A DNA stretch of 64,000 nucleotides from Epiperipatus broadwayi (GCA_028023455.1 JAQFVV010006472.1:779501-843500); one strand, 5' to 3'; counted from the first letter of the stretch, positions 48,405-63,558 are shown. The notes: generated from the sequence alone by a model not told the origin. Numbers and translations: made by a program.

Positions 48405-48406
<2 letters not shown>

Positions 48407-48452
<46 letters not shown>
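48407..48452. repeat. (AT)n, right part of the split tract
   Basis: About 23 AT units immediately after the LTR element. See 40059-40120. Confidence 0.95.
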
Positions 48453-48457
<5 letters not shown>

Positions 48458-49230
48458 AAAACATTTGTTTAATTTATCAGATACTGATTAAGTTTACAAT
48501 GTATGTAATAGTAGTATTTTTTAAGATAACTCATTATTAACTAAATATTTGTTAATTTGGTTTTTATTTATTATGTATGAGTTTGTGAACAATTATATAA
48601 AATTCATTCTTTTTTATTGTAAATTAATTTCATTTTTGAAGTCCAAATTTTAAAAATAAAACATTTTTTTTGTTTTTTGCTGATACATTTTATAAGGGCC
48701 TAGATTATTTTTAGACAATTGAATATTGGATAATTTGCTTATCAAGACTTCTAACTGAAATGTATTTAACTTTTTTTTTTACATAGTCTTATTTTAATAT
48801 ACATTTGGCAGGTATAAATATCAAAATTTCTTAGTTTTTATAGAATCTGCTCCAAGCAATATTATCATTAAAACTATATAATTTGAATTAAAATATTCCT
48901 ATTGCACTGTTAAAAATCTATAAAATATTGCTTTTTGTGAGCTTTTTTTACATTACAATATAAATGAAATTATGCATAAAAAAGGGTAATTTGAATAAAA
49001 ACAAATATAAATTACATTTTAAAAAAGCTTACACTAAAAAAAATCACACAATCAACAAGAGAGAAAAAGCACTGGTCTAAACCCTAATGAAACTTAGTTT
49101 AACCATCCATCTATTTTATTTATAATGTAATTAATAATGAATTTTCAAGATCCAGATTCCACCCTTTTACACGTATTACAGAAAGACCAAAAACTACACT
49201 GTATTTAGTTACAAGACTTCTTTGTGTACA

Positions 49231-49231
<1 letters not shown>
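48453..49231. other. AT-rich spacer
   Basis: Nothing supportable seen. Confidence 0.5.

Positions 49232-49292
<61 letters not shown>
49232..49292. repeat. (AT)n microsatellite
   Basis: About 30 AT units. The minus-strand Tyr-Ile frame here is an artefact. Confidence 0.95.
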
Positions 49293-49296
<4 letters not shown>

Positions 49297-52200
49297 ATGG
49301 TCCATCTGAACCATAGCAGGCAAAATTAATGATATAGCATGAGACTGTTACAATATAATCTGGTCACAGCCACAGAGACCCATTACAAGAACTAATGTGA
49401 AGGTATATTAAATTACCCTAAAATAAATTATGTGACTATTTAATAACTATTCTCACTAATGAATGTATTTTAAAACTATATTTAAAAAACCTTAAACTGA
49501 GATTTTATTAACATGAGACTTCATGGCCAACCATGAACAAGATGGTATATTCTATAAAACTAGTAAAGATTATTTTTCTAGTATTAAATATATGATCCAT
49601 TACATCAATATCAACTATAGCATGGTGAATACAGGCCATTTAACAAGACAGAAATAATTATAATAAGCATAATAACATGATTTGTCACAGCTTAGATATC
49701 CTTAAGATTTTAATAAAGCAATGTTAGGTAGACTATTTGCTTTGAAATAACAGGAAATCAACATATACTATAGATGCTTTCATCATTAATTTAAATTGTC
49801 AAATCAAATCAATAGCAATGAGACTCTTATTGTTATAAGTAAAGTGTAAGTTATAATATTAGAAAATAGATTCAATTATAATATCGGCTAGCAGATCTAT
49901 TTATTAATTTTGGTCCCAAAATCACAAACATCAATAAAAGCACCAAATTCTGGATTATATTCTACAACTAACAAAGCAAATCTAAAGTAATAATGGAGGT
50001 AAATGGTATTTTATTATACCTTGTACATCACTAATTACCCAAGAACAAAAGGATTAAGATATTCTCCTAGAATTTCAGTAAATCTTGCATGCAATATTAG
50101 TGACAGTATGTGCTCTAATATCTGACTTATTTAATGTGATGGATCTTCTGGTTCTATGTGTGGCAAATAGCACTGATACAGTTAGGTTAAATCATAAAAT
50201 TAATATTTATTTATAACTCAATCAACACTAAATAAGTAATTGATTACTACAATGTTCACAAATTAAATAATATGAAAATAACATAAAATACCATCACATA
50301 TATTTGTTTTTATATGGATAATATACATGAGTTTCACAATATACACAATATAAGATTTTCTCATCAATGGACTTGATTTCAGCTCTTGTGGAAGAGAGGA
50401 TGGTTCAAATACCTAATCAATCACATTTCCAATATATCAATAACAGAACCAATGCACCTATTTCCCAAAGTTATAATAATAATAATAAAGATTGGTATTA
50501 ATAAACATGCAAACAGCAGTTATGCAAAGATAATGAATCAAGAAAGAGATTTCATTCTCAACTCAGCTTGAAGTATCATATAAACTGATGTGGTATAATT
50601 ATGAAAATAATTTAACAAATTCTCCCTTTATAGCTGATAACTGAACATATAAGATCAATCTAAAAATGAGAAAACAACATCAACATCATAATATGTGGAG
50701 ACTCTGCTCAAACATATGTTTATATAAATAATAGCAATAGTATTCCTGTGGATGTATTCATCCATGCAAAGGAGTAACAAAGCATTAAATGTCCTGTGAG
50801 CTTTCTGATCATCGTCAGAGTAACAAGCAATATTATAGAATGTTCCATGGATTAACCACCAGCACAGAAACAAATATAAAAAATTTAACAAAATGGCAAA
50901 TAATTATCCTGTAGATTAGGCCACCAGCACAGAATAATACCATATAACATTATACAATAGTGCAGACAATCCCTTCCCAAATAAAAAAAAACCTTAAAAA
51001 TTATCCTCATCAACAAAACTGCTAAATTAGGAAACTCATACAGTTCTATAAGCATAGATTAAGGTATAAAATGAAGTAAATACATTAGTATAGGAACTAC
51101 TAAGATAACTATTATTTTCTTTCAATAGCTATATTATTATTTTAACAATAAGATAATAATACATAGAGCTGGAATGTTATCTCTGATACAAGTTCAAGGT
51201 GGGATATAGTTAAATATTGTTCAGACACTTTAAAATTGTTATAGAATTTCGTTCCACACATATATGGTACAATTATATAATTTAAAGTCAAAAATTAAAA
51301 TATTATATCCAAAGTTAATATAGTCTGTAAGCAATAAAATATATTTCAAGGTAGGCTGATCTTTAAAATTGTTATTCCCATAGTTGCAGTTTATAAAACC
51401 AGTACATTTTAATTCAAGCATTTTGAAAGATAATCAGCAGTTAGATTGTTGGTTAGTAGACTTGAACAGACTTGTTTAAATTTAGCTACTTATATTGTTA
51501 TTAATACATAATAACATCACAAATTTGAATTATATAAGAAAGATTTTAGTTTAATTCCTTTATTTGTCATTAATTTTAAGAAGTATCTCATATTTGTTAC
51601 ATACACCTGGGTCTCATTTTATGCAGTAGATAGTTCCAAAGAAAACCCACATTAAAAAAATTGCACAAAAATAGACTTAAATTACCTTGGAAAATGGGGG
51701 ATATATTCTGTAATTTTCAAAAATCACATAACAGCAAAGCAACAATGAAAAATTACTTTAAAATTTGCATAAAAAATAAGAAAATAAAGTATGACTAATA
51801 AAAAATTTCAAATATTTGAAAAAAATTGATACGAGACAATTTTTTTACTTTTTTTATTAACTACAGTATTGAATTTTACATTTTTTCATACATATTTTAA
51901 TCATTATCACTATCTGACAATATGCAGTTTGTTTGTGAACTGGTAAGAAAGCAGATTCATCACAAAAGAAAGTACAACTAGCGCCACCTTCAGTCTTGTA
52001 TTGTGTTAATTGTTTTCTGTCAACAATGTAATTAGTGATTAAACTTTAAGTTGGTGATATTACTAATTGTTTATAAAGCTCACAATATCCAGACATATAA
52101 CTATTTAGCTCTTGTTGGAATTTAAGAGGTTGTTCATTGCAGCAAACTCTCAGATTTCAGCATTTTCTGATGTTTTTTTTTTGTCTCACACATAACATAA

Positions 52201-55089
52201 AATCTATGATTAATACTTATCAGAAAATAATAAATTTGTCTTTATTTAATAGATATTTGTGTTAACTACTGAAATAAATTTTAAATGTTCACATTTTGTT
52301 TCTATATTTAAAAAATGAGAACACAATCAAAACAAAAAGATTATACATTATCATTAGAAAGATTATTTTCAGTTTACAAAATCAACAAAATCTTTGTTAT
52401 GTCTGATTATTTTTAAAAATCTAACAAAATATTTATTTTTTTATATCTAACAAAATATGCCTTAAAAGTTTACAATTTTTGAATATTTATTGTGATATTT
52501 TAGTATAAATATATTATTATTATTATTTACTCATAAGTATAAGTAGGTTATTTACATAGAAGCTAAGATTCTTAAATAGCTTCAGGCCATATTCACATTA
52601 GCTGCTAATATAACATATTTTTGAAAAAAAAGTATTTCAAGGCAAAATAAGTTATTAATAATTTAAATTTCTTGATATCTAATAAATATAGTGAAATATG
52701 AACTTCTTTACTGCATAAAAGAATACCTGCATAAAAAAATATTAAAAAGAAAAATGAATTGCATAACTTTAAAATCACATTAATAACTTTATTCTTTGTA
52801 GTCAAATCATAATCTTTAATGTTTATATAAACATATTACACCATTTATAAAATTTGGTTTCCATTTTTATTATTTAAAGGAGGTTGCCTTGACAACAGAT
52901 TAAGATCGATTATTGTTATTACATTTGTATTGTTTAAATGTTGACTGCTTTCATGTATATATATATAACAAAAGATTCCTAAGTTTCTGAATCCTTTGCT
53001 TTGCTTCATAATAGTTATGCCACTGCTCTATCACTTAATAAACATACCATATTATGATCACAAACTCTTCATTTTTAATTTTTGAGCATTATGTAAGTCA
53101 GGATATTTAAATACTATTTGCCATGCAGGACTGTCCATTCCATTGCACAGAAGTTCATGATGGCCAAGGTATCAGAAATGTAAATCTTAAGATGGATCTT
53201 AATTATTACTTTAGCAGAATTAATATTCATATTATACTACAAAATACTTGACTTTTAATAATTATTACTTATGTCCTATAAACTATAAATTAAGATATGT
53301 AATTATATGAGTAGATGAATGAAATGTATAAATTGAAATTAAGATCCAGGAATAAAGAAAACAATGAAATTATTTACATAAATATAATTATTATAATATA
53401 GAAACATTAAGTAACAGCAATAAATAAATACAATGATAAATAACTGAATACTTAAAATATGCATAATTCATAATTTAGCTAATGTGTGCTTTCTATTAGT
53501 TTTAACAAAAATTAATAAATAATTGTTTATTTTAAATAAATTGATGTGGGTATAAAATATTTATAATCAAAAACTTACACATCTGAATTTGTGTTAAGTC
53601 AAAAACATGCATATTGATTCATATTTTTTAACAATTTATCATATAGGCTCTATCTTTTGTATGATATGTTATTTATAAACATTTTTTTATTAAGTTGGGC
53701 CAAGAGATTTTTATACGCTTTAAAATATATATTTCTCAAATATTTTTTTAAAACATTCACATTGCAAATTATAATATTCTCCCTAATATCTGTATTCTTA
53801 TACAATAAATGCAAATAAAGTAAATAGTTCAAATGTGTAAATTATTTTACGTACATACTAAATTTCACAAAATAAGTGTTGATTAATTGAACTCATCTAT
53901 ATTATAATATCGATTACAATTCAATACTAAACTTTTTAAAAAAACTTTTGATAATAGAAATACGTGTACCTTATTTTGAACATCCTATGTATTTTTTTTT
54001 TAAGGTAAAATTAATATGCAATAATTCTTTAATATAATTTAAATATACATTTATATAATTAAAACATAATATATTTATGAAATTTTATATTTATATTCTA
54101 TTTATTTATTTTTTTTAAATCCTCTATTTGATTTATAAAAATAAATAATTTATAAAAATAAATTATTAAAACATTTTTTTTAAACTAATGTTTGCAAATA
54201 AATAAAATAGTTAAAACATTTTTATCTTTAGTATTAAGTTCTTTTATTATACATATTTTTATACGATGATTTTCTTTATTTTTCAGGCTCAATTATCCAC
54301 AAATGAATATCCAAATTACGAGATAATAAGTAGAATTCATATCCAAATTTCCAATCATTTTTTGCTTATAATGAAGATTAAACATTTGTAATCTAGCTGA
54401 ATGAAAAAGAAATCTATGAAAACTTTTAATTAGCCTCCAGTTCCTTATAAATGCAGCTGATAAAGAAAAGGAGGCCGTCAGCTTCATATTCCACTGCTGT
54501 TCTAGTCTGCGATAAGATAGATGATTACCAAATTAATAATATATTTTAAATTTTTTATAAGAAAAAAAAAAAATCCAAATTGAGTACTATTTTAATTTTC
54601 TTTCTTCAGTGTTGAAGAAGTTACAAGTGATTTTTTTTTAAATCGACTGTTTGGAATGCCAGACAATATTATTTAATATATAAAAGAATTTTTTTTTTAA
54701 AATAATAATTAATTAACTAGATTTATGATTATTAATATTTAATCCCTATTATTTTTAATAACTTCATTAATTAATCTCATTTTATTATTATTACTATAAA
54801 TAAATATATAGAATTGCTGTTATAAATAAATGTGTAAAGTTATTGGTGGTGGTGGTGTGTATGTGCTTTCTCTGGTATGCTACCTCTGTGTGTATGCTTC
54901 TACTGATATCTATCACACTTATATCTGTTCCATAATTATTCTGATCTTACTGTTGAGAACTAATGTTGTGTCCTTATATTTTATTATTGTATAGTGTTTT
55001 GCTAGGCTACTTTCCCTAAAGAGATTAATGAACTAATAGAATAATTTTATTAATGATTTTTTTATGTAATAAATTGTTTTTCTCTTTAC
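49293..55089. other. Long AT-rich stretch without recognised features
   Basis: I read both strands and found only short, isolated frames with no family signal (50386-50571 plus, 50655-50891 minus, 51239-51421 minus, 54293-54487 minus). There is a small (TAA)n near 50475 and a GT-rich patch near 54845. The 54280-54510 stretch is slightly richer in G+C. Undetected introns of a host gene cannot be excluded. Confidence 0.4.
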
Positions 55090-55190
55090 TAGTAAAATTG
55101 TAATTATAAGTTACAAAGCTATGAGTATGAGATTCAAACATGAAATCTCGAAAGCGCTTAGCAAATCTATTATAAATTAGAGTAAAATTA
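55090..55190. repeat. Degenerate relative of the 6.9-kb MITE end
   Basis: AAGCTATGAGTATGAGATTC, followed by TCGAAAGCGCTTAGC, parallels the GCTATGAATATGAGAG and CGAAAGCACTCAGC blocks of the 6947-7426 element. It is short and diverged. Confidence 0.35.
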
Positions 55191-56644
55191 TAGCTTCACT
55201 ATTTAATGCGAAAAAAAAAAGTCGCATACTTATAATTAATGATTTTTATTTTCTTTACTTCACCAATGTACTCGATTAAAATTGTTTGTCTCTGTATATA
55301 TATATTATCAACATTGTAAATATGATAATTTTACAACAAAAGATAGTTTTATAATTATTGTTAATGCTATTCTTCACAAACGTATAGTAAATCTTAATTC
55401 ATAACTAGGTATTTTCACTTTTATAAATTAAATATCTAGTTATAGCTACATACACTCTTTAACCTTTTGACTAATGCATAATTAAAAATTATTAGAAGTA
55501 AATTAATTTATTTAAATTCAGAGATGTGCGTAAGATTCAAAAGTTTGTTGTTTTTTTTATCTCTAGATAAAGTCAAACAACTTATATTGTAAGAATTTTT
55601 AGCAAATAATATTGAACATACTTTATCATGTATATATAATTGAAATAAAAAAAAGATTATCAAAATGAATTTTAATAAATTATATTTTATAATTGCAAAT
55701 AAAAATAAAATGATTTTTAATAAATGTCATTGAGTAGAAGTAAAGAAAAAAATACGCTAACTTTTGAGAAAATGCATTAGCTTTTTCCTTTTTTAAAAAT
55801 GTTTGATTCGATAACAACATTGTATTCATACTTTAATGCACAACTGATCTTATAAAAAGCATCAAATAAGCATAATCCCAATTGTATGAAAATTTGTTTA
55901 CGATTTTAGATTGAATAATGAATATTTAAAAATGTATAATACTATATATATATGTTAACAAATTATATTATATGTATTATCAAAAATTAAAAAAATATAT
56001 TGAAAATTTTTAAATATGTATAAAAATTAGATAAATATTATAAAAAATTGTACAAGGTATAAGTGAAAAAGAAACTATAATGTTTTATTTAAAAATAGAT
56101 TCACTAATGTAAAAAAGGGGTTGTAGTGGAAATAGTCTACTAAGATTTATTATATAATCAGTTATTATTCTGTGCAATTTAGATCATTGGTAGAGTGATG
56201 AACAAAGAGATGATTTCTAGATCTATACTCAAATTATCCCTTCTGAAGCTCAGACATCACATGACTACCACAATAGTTGTTTTTTCATTTGTTCATTAGC
56301 AACTACTGGAGAAAGGATATACCACTCTAATTCCAAAAGAAAAAAGTGAAAAGAAATCAAAGGTGAGTTCTCAGATGACTATATAATCCAAATTTGAATT
56401 ATCAATAAGTTTACTAATTATGGCAGGTGTCATTCACCTTCTTCAGAAGAATGACCTTGAATTCTGTCCTCATATTTTTTTACTGAAAATAATTAATATT
56501 GTACTTTTTTTTATAAATAACTTTATTGAAAAACATATTTAAGAATGATACAATTGTAAATAAAATAATAGTTATTCATATTGCTTGGGCAACCAGATGG
56601 TCTGAGGTGCTTACTGGTGTTGTTTAATCCAGCTTAATCAGGCT
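55191..56644. other. AT-rich spacer
   Basis: No convincing frame. The 56200-56460 stretch is less AT-rich and could be the 3' part of the adjacent LINE remnant. Confidence 0.4.
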
Positions 56645-57028
56645 TCACGTGTTGTCAAATAAAAATCTGGACAAGATGATACTGTCCTTATGGCAAAATT
56701 CCTTCAGCTTAAAAATGAGTATGTCTTCAGGCTTGAGATGAGGAATGGTAAACTTGTTGTGACATCTGGCCATCCAGGTGGCATAAGTAATGAAGGTTGA
56801 AAGTCTTGAGGTGACATAATCCCTAGATAGGAAGCAGCTCTTGATATCTAATATTTTGTTCAGGGAAATGTGGCAGTTGTGAGCAATAAATGTTCTGATT
56901 TTGTCATATGCCAGGCAATCATTTATCATGTGGTCAAAGGTTCTGTGGCAGTTGTGACATGTAGGATCTATGTTCTTGAAGAATTTCCTGTAGTGCAGGA
57001 ACCAGTTTGGCTGGAGTGAATCTAGGTG
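56645..57028 (-). pseudogene. LINE ORF2 C-terminal remnant
   Basis: The minus-strand frame from 57028 starts HLDSLQPNWFLHYRKFF, then carries CHNCHRTFDHMINDC and ends with a conserved-looking FITYATWMARCHNKF segment before the stop at 56645. A C-x2-C … H … C cluster close to the C-terminus, followed by a Trp-containing helix, is the zinc-binding tail of many non-LTR retrotransposon reverse transcriptases. The frame is 127 codons without the RT domain: upstream is closed by a stop, so it is 5' truncated as LINE copies commonly are. The family assignment rests on motif spacing only; a host zinc-binding protein fragment is the alternative. Confidence 0.55.
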
Positions 57029-58060
57029 TACTTTTTAGAGTATCTTTGATATATTTATAATGTAAATAGAATGGCTCTTCATAAAAAAGCTATAATTAAT
57101 TTTTGAAGTCCTATTCATGCATAAAATTGTATCATAATTCATCTCTAATGTATCTTTTATTTTACATTTTCTCTATTTTTATTGAATAATTTAAAAGGCA
57201 TTGAAATCAGTTCTAATAATTAATAAATTTATAGCAAACTTTTCCTATGGAATTCATTCATTTCTCTTTTTAAAAAATATACTTTATTAAAATAACAAGA
57301 TAACATTGTAACTAAGTGAAATAAATTATCATTTTTTTTAAAAAATAATCAACATGATGTTCTTTTGATTTCAATGGCCTTCTTCTCACATGGAAACATA
57401 GTGTAAAATTGTCATCTATCTTTCCAACAATCACCTCTCTTCTCCTCTCCCCCTTTAAAATATATGTATTAAAACAATAATAATCCTTTCCATAAAATTT
57501 TATTATTCGTGAAATAACCTTAATTCTAGAATAAATTAACTCTATTACAAGAATTAAATAATATTTCCCTATATTAATGATAAAAGGAGAAGTAAACTAT
57601 AAATTAAATGTTAATTTAATTTTAAATAAAAATACAAGTGTAAAATTTTTATTCTTAATAATATTAATACTAAGCAATTGCTTACATAAATTTGTATTTA
57701 AAAATAGAGCCTGATATTATAATTATTAATTACCATTTAGTTAACAATATTAATATTAAACCTTCAATTTTATGTCAAGTTTATAAATGTGTGAGAACGT
57801 TTATACCTTTCATTCTAAAAACGTTATTAAAACATACTTTCTTTACAATTCAAAAAGATGTGAAACTTAAGAAAGAAATAGTTTGCTAATCAAAGAAATA
57901 AAGGGAAGTAATGGGGACATAAAAGGAAAAAGATGCAAAATTCAGGAAATGGTCATAAAATGGTAATGGGTAAAGAGTAAGGTAAAATTTTAAAAGTTTG
58001 TAAAAATACTGACACTTCTCTGTAATAAAAACACTCAAAAAAATTCAATATTAATTTGTT
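57029..58060. other. AT-rich spacer
   Basis: Nothing supportable seen. The frame at 57692-57889 is unrecognised. Confidence 0.45.
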
Positions 58061-58539
58061 TATTATTTTTTATTTGTGTCTTTCGTAATGTAAAATAGAA
58101 AATAGGAATTAATTGTTCGATCTCTTAAACCGCTAATTTTATCATTGGTTGTATCAGATAAAAATCAAATCTTTTAATTGGCCAACTCACAAACTGAAGA
58201 CAAAGCCTATTGTTAAAACATATTCGCCTATAATATTAAATTCAACTCAGATACGTTTATAAAAAGTATATAATTAATTTTTCAGGTCATGAAGAAAACG
58301 AAAGTTCTTTCAAAAATAAATTGCTATTTATTTATTCTAAGATATTCTATATCGGCAACATAAAAGTTATAATGTAAACAAAAAGATCGACTTTTACGTT
58401 ATAGAAAAGTAAATATTTCTTTTTACTACATCTTCAATATATTTACTTAAATCTTCAATATTTTTCGAAAATAATTTTGTTTTTTTATTATTCTCTCTGA
58501 AAATTATGTTTAATTTCCATAAATATTATTTAATAATAA

Positions 58540-58900
58540 TTTAAATCGTATTCGAAATGAAAATCTCAGCGTTTTTCTTTATTTTCTTTGATCAGGCAGT
58601 TTCTTTGTTCTTTCCAGCCAATCAGAATGTCTTTTTCGGCTGAGAGCATGCTAAGAACCAATCACAAATAATGTTCCTTCTTTGTTTAGGTTTAAATGCG
58701 TTTTTTTTTATTTTTTACTTCTAAAATAAATCGGAAGATGTCACCATCGTACAGAACTTTTAAAAACGAATTCAATACATATTTAACGAATTTTATCGTA
58801 TAAAAACGAACTGAGTTAGAGTGATTTTAGATGTCGACGAGGAGTCTCGTCGAGCGCGGGAAAAGGGTTAAATCCAACGGAGTCCTTTCTGCCTGATAAG
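58540..58900 (+). promoter_or_regulatory. CpG-retaining block with paired CCAAT boxes
   Basis: CpG dinucleotides, rare elsewhere in the window, are frequent here and peak at TCGACGAG…CTCGTCGAGCGCGGG. Two same-strand CCAAT boxes (58618-58622 in GCCAATCAG, 58658-58662 in ACCAATCAC) are exactly 40 bp apart. NF-Y-type CCAAT pairs and CpG retention are usual for unmethylated promoters, so a transcription start shortly downstream is possible. A perfect 8-bp hairpin sits at 58834-58853. No downstream exons were identified. Confidence 0.35.
58831..58896 (+). CDS. Possible small ORF or first-exon start below the CCAAT pair
   Basis: ATG at 58831 opens a 21-codon frame beginning MSTRSLVERGKRVKSNG and closing at TGA (58894-58896). 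Its composition, with Arg/Ser/Val and G+C-rich codons, differs sharply from the surrounding AT-rich frames and is what a host first exon could look like. GT dinucleotides after AAAAGG (58867) and after GATAAG (58901) could be splice donors, both weak matches. I have no evidence for a second exon, so it may equally be chance inside a regulatory region. Confidence 0.22.
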   Translation: MSTRSLVERGKRVKSNGVLSA

Positions 58901-59385
58901 GTTACATCTGTGAAAACTTCATAATGATAAAATTTAGCATTGAGTTTCCAGATAACAAAATTTATTATTTAAAAAATGTATTATATCAAGATTATTTTAA
59001 TTAAGAATGGTTTAATAATGTAGAGGAAGGATAACATTGGTTTTTTTTTATCAAATATGAGACGGTTTGTCTCAGATAACTATAAACTTTTTGTTAATAA
59101 TAATAATAAATTCTGCTGATAAATTTACATTTAAATCCTTTTAGCATGGTAAAATATAATACCTTTAAAGTTTTAAAAGAAAAAATTAATTTTAGTCTAT
59201 TACGAAAATAAAATAAGTCGTGATAATTGGGAAAGGAGTAAACTACCTTTTTGAAATATTCAAAAAATTTACATGGTTTAGAGACTTTAAGTAATCCCTT
59301 GGTCCTTGATTAAGTCAAGTTTGTAAACTTGTCATTGAAAATGTGAATATAAAACATAAAATAGTTGAGGTATAAATAGAAAGTT
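58901..59385. other. AT-rich spacer
   Basis: Nothing supportable seen. Confidence 0.5.

Positions 59386-59446
<61 letters not shown>
59386..59446. repeat. (AT)n(GT)n compound microsatellite
   Basis: An AT run turns into a GT run with one TATG interruption. Confidence 0.95.
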
Positions 59447-59449
<3 letters not shown>

Positions 59450-60435
59450 TTATGGAAACATAACATCACTGTGATTTGAAAAATGGGCATGATTTATTAC
59501 TCTCAATAACAGAAATAAAATAATCCTGATATGAAATAGCAATTTTTCTTACAGTTAACAGATCACTAATCTTTTAAAAAGAAAATGTTTTACACAAACT
59601 GTTTTATAACCAGCAATTTAAAGACTTAATTAAAGATTTAAACTCATGCTGCTCTCTATTTCAAATATTATTATTATTATTATGGCTTTAAAGTTTACAA
59701 ATGAGCTTTAGTGAATAAAAAAAAAAATCATTTTTTAAAGGTATAATTATAAGTCTAATTGTTAATATAAATAAAGTGAATAATCAAACTCTCTAGAATT
59801 ATCCAAATGGAAAAAATAAAACCTAGCAATTGTTAATTGAAAATATTCTCAGCTTGCATAAGTAAATTATATTTTAGCAAATTATTTAAGATTTAGAATA
59901 TACTATATTATGTAACTTTAATATTTATATATAACTGGAATACATTTCTTTTATTTAAATTAATTAATTATGGATGTATGGAATTACCATGTCTTTAGAA
60001 GAAAATACTATGATAAACGTGTACAAATTGATAGCACATACAAAGTTATTATCAGATATTTCTTTTTGTTGTAAATATATGCATTAGGGATAATACCAAA
60101 AGGTTTTCAAATACTTCTGGTAAAAAGGAGTGATAAAAGGATAATTATATGATGATTAATTTAGTCAGGTTTTTAAAATACAATTTTATTTGATAAATAA
60201 AGGTTTGTTTGTTTTTTAATTATAATTAGTTCGTGCTAATATACAATGATAAAATGTATATAAGCTCAGTTGTTATTTATATCAAGCATGTATTATGTAA
60301 GAAATAAGCATTTAATAACCATATTTTATATTATTTTACATTCAAGTACATTTATCTAAGTGCAAGAGGAAATGTAGCACCTTCTGCATATAGAAAATTG
60401 GGGAAACTATTTTAGTTATATTGAAAAATAATAAA

Positions 60436-60438
<3 letters not shown>
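59447..60438. other. AT-rich spacer
   Basis: Nothing supportable seen. Confidence 0.5.
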
Positions 60439-60528
<90 letters not shown>

Positions 60529-60532
60529 TATA
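60439..60532. repeat. (AT)n microsatellite
   Basis: Roughly 45 AT units with one phase break near 60521. Confidence 0.95.
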
Positions 60533-60612
60533 ACTACAACCATTAAATGTCTGTATTTTTAAATCATATAATAATAATTCAAACAAATATATTTAACACA
60601 GTATTCAAAATT

Positions 60613-61757
<1,145 letters not shown>

Positions 61758-61781
61758 TTATATATATATATATATATATAT

Positions 61782-63540
61782 TGTAAATATCGATAAGCCT
61801 ATCTATATTTTAAAAATTATCATTTGTTATAAAAAAAAAAAAACTCTTGGAGTTGATGTTTATACATGAAGTATTATTATTGTTTATGGTTATTAGGTAT
61901 AGTTATTGTTTGAAGTTATTATTTTATTTATATGTTGATGGTACATCGTTATGAATATTTAATTATTATAAATAAATAAAGACATATAAATTGTTGATTA
62001 TATAAAAAAATTATTTTATTTGCAGTGATTATTAAAAAAATGCAATATTATTATTTATGTATATTTTTAAAGCTGTCAAATAAATTTTCAATTTAATATT
62101 TTTTATATATATGCTTGATATTTTATTTTTTTTTAATGTTAATTGTTTAAAAGAAAACATGTGTAATGAGGGTTTTCAAAACAGCATTTGCTAGCACGTG
62201 GAGCAACAACAAAAAGGAAGCCATTATTATTAGTGGGATGGTGATTAGAAAAACAAAAGGATAAAATTTTGTTGTACTTTGTTTCTTTGAAATTACCATT
62301 CTTCAGAATATTGGAATAAGATAGATTTTTATGGTAAATACATAAATCATGACAGGCTAATAGAAATATATCGCAGCCAAGAGGCTGCACCATTTTCTTT
62401 CATTTATTCCAAGGCAGTTTAAAAAGAAAAAACTAAGAAAATTTCAATACATATATTTCATCGCGTCTGAAGCCAAAATTTGACATAGCTATCTGGAATC
62501 TATAATGATCAATCTAATAATAATCTGGAGGTAACTAGAATTAATATATTGGATTTAACATTTCAATTTATTTATTTATTTTTCAAGGAAAGAAATTTTA
62601 GAAGGATAAAAATATACATATATCCAAGAATTGACAATTTTCTCTAACATGATAATTTCCTCACCTTAACTAGAATGCATTCTAATATTAAACGGATAAA
62701 GAAATAAAACAAAGGAATAAGTTGACTTTTGAAGGAAAACTGGACATGTGAACTTTGAAAGGTAGTCAATAATTTTATATGTATAAATGATATATAAATA
62801 TATTTATGAGTTCGATATTTTTGTTTACTTTTATTTTTCATTATAAAAATATAACGTTTTATAAATATTCAATTCAAGCGTCTTGTTTTCTAACAGCAAT
62901 AAACATTTAACAGGTGTTAAAATTAACACTTAAGTAATTTAAAATCTTAAAGTATGGCTTATAAGTTTAGGTTGTATATGAGTTGTTATGTATATTTTAA
63001 TAAGTAAATTTATATTCGCAAATTTTTTTTATTATAAAAAAATGTTTTATTATTAATTTATTTCCATTTTTTTTTTTTTTTTTTTAACTTTATATAATGA
63101 TTCTTATGCATACCAAAACAATAATTTATATGTATTTGCTGTATATAATATTTTATTATTATTATTTTAAATATCTGAAAAATATAAATATGGATTTGTA
63201 TTTATATTGATACCTACTTGTTAAGCACAGATATGTCTTTATATATTTAATATATATACTTATTGCAAGTATATATGTATATTTATTATTTGGGTTTGTA
63301 TTTAAAACATTGATATTACCTAAAATTAAACCATAATATAAAATAAAGGATGTACTATTTGTTTTATAAGTAATGCCTTTGTAATTTATTTGAAAGAGTA
63401 TTAATATTTTCTTCTTATTTTTCTTTTAATGCTAGAGTCATTATGGAATTAATTGAATTAACAATTTATTTAAATATAACTGGGATAATTTTGTCTTTCT
63501 TCAATTTAAATGGAATGCAGCAAGTACGTTCCATTACAAT
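61782..63540. other. AT-rich DNA, nothing recognised
   Basis: The frame at 62139-62393 (minus, 84 codons) and others match nothing I know. Short low-complexity A/T runs only. Confidence 0.45.
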
Positions 63541-63558
63541 ATATATATATATATATAT
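63541..63558. repeat. Short (AT)n at the 5' edge of PLE copy B
   Basis: Nine AT units. Left of it the sequence no longer matches the PLE. Confidence 0.9.

Larger units (their letters stand above)
40121..48406 (-). mobile_element. Non-autonomous LTR retrotransposon inserted in (AT)n
   Basis: Long direct repeats (40121-42421 and 44852-48406, the second enlarged by a nested insertion) enclose 2.43 kb. On the minus strand the LTRs start TGAAACAAG and end GGTTACA, as TG…CA LTRs should. A polypurine tract lies next to the left LTR and a broken gag faces left, so transcription would run right to left. I find no protease, RT, RNase H or integrase. The pairing of large LTRs with a pol-less interior resembles LARD-type derivatives, but gag traces show it came from a Ty3/gypsy-like parent (inference). 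(AT)n on both sides hides the exact target duplication. LTR divergence is visible throughout, so it is old. Confidence 0.85.
44852..48406 (-). repeat. 5' LTR carrying a 1.2-kb insertion
   Basis: Collinear with the 3' LTR on both sides of the insertion at 45776-46985. Removing the insertion and one 8-bp duplicate leaves ~2.34 kb. Differences from the other LTR include indels such as AAATAGGTAAGATGAGC near 45504. Confidence 0.85.
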
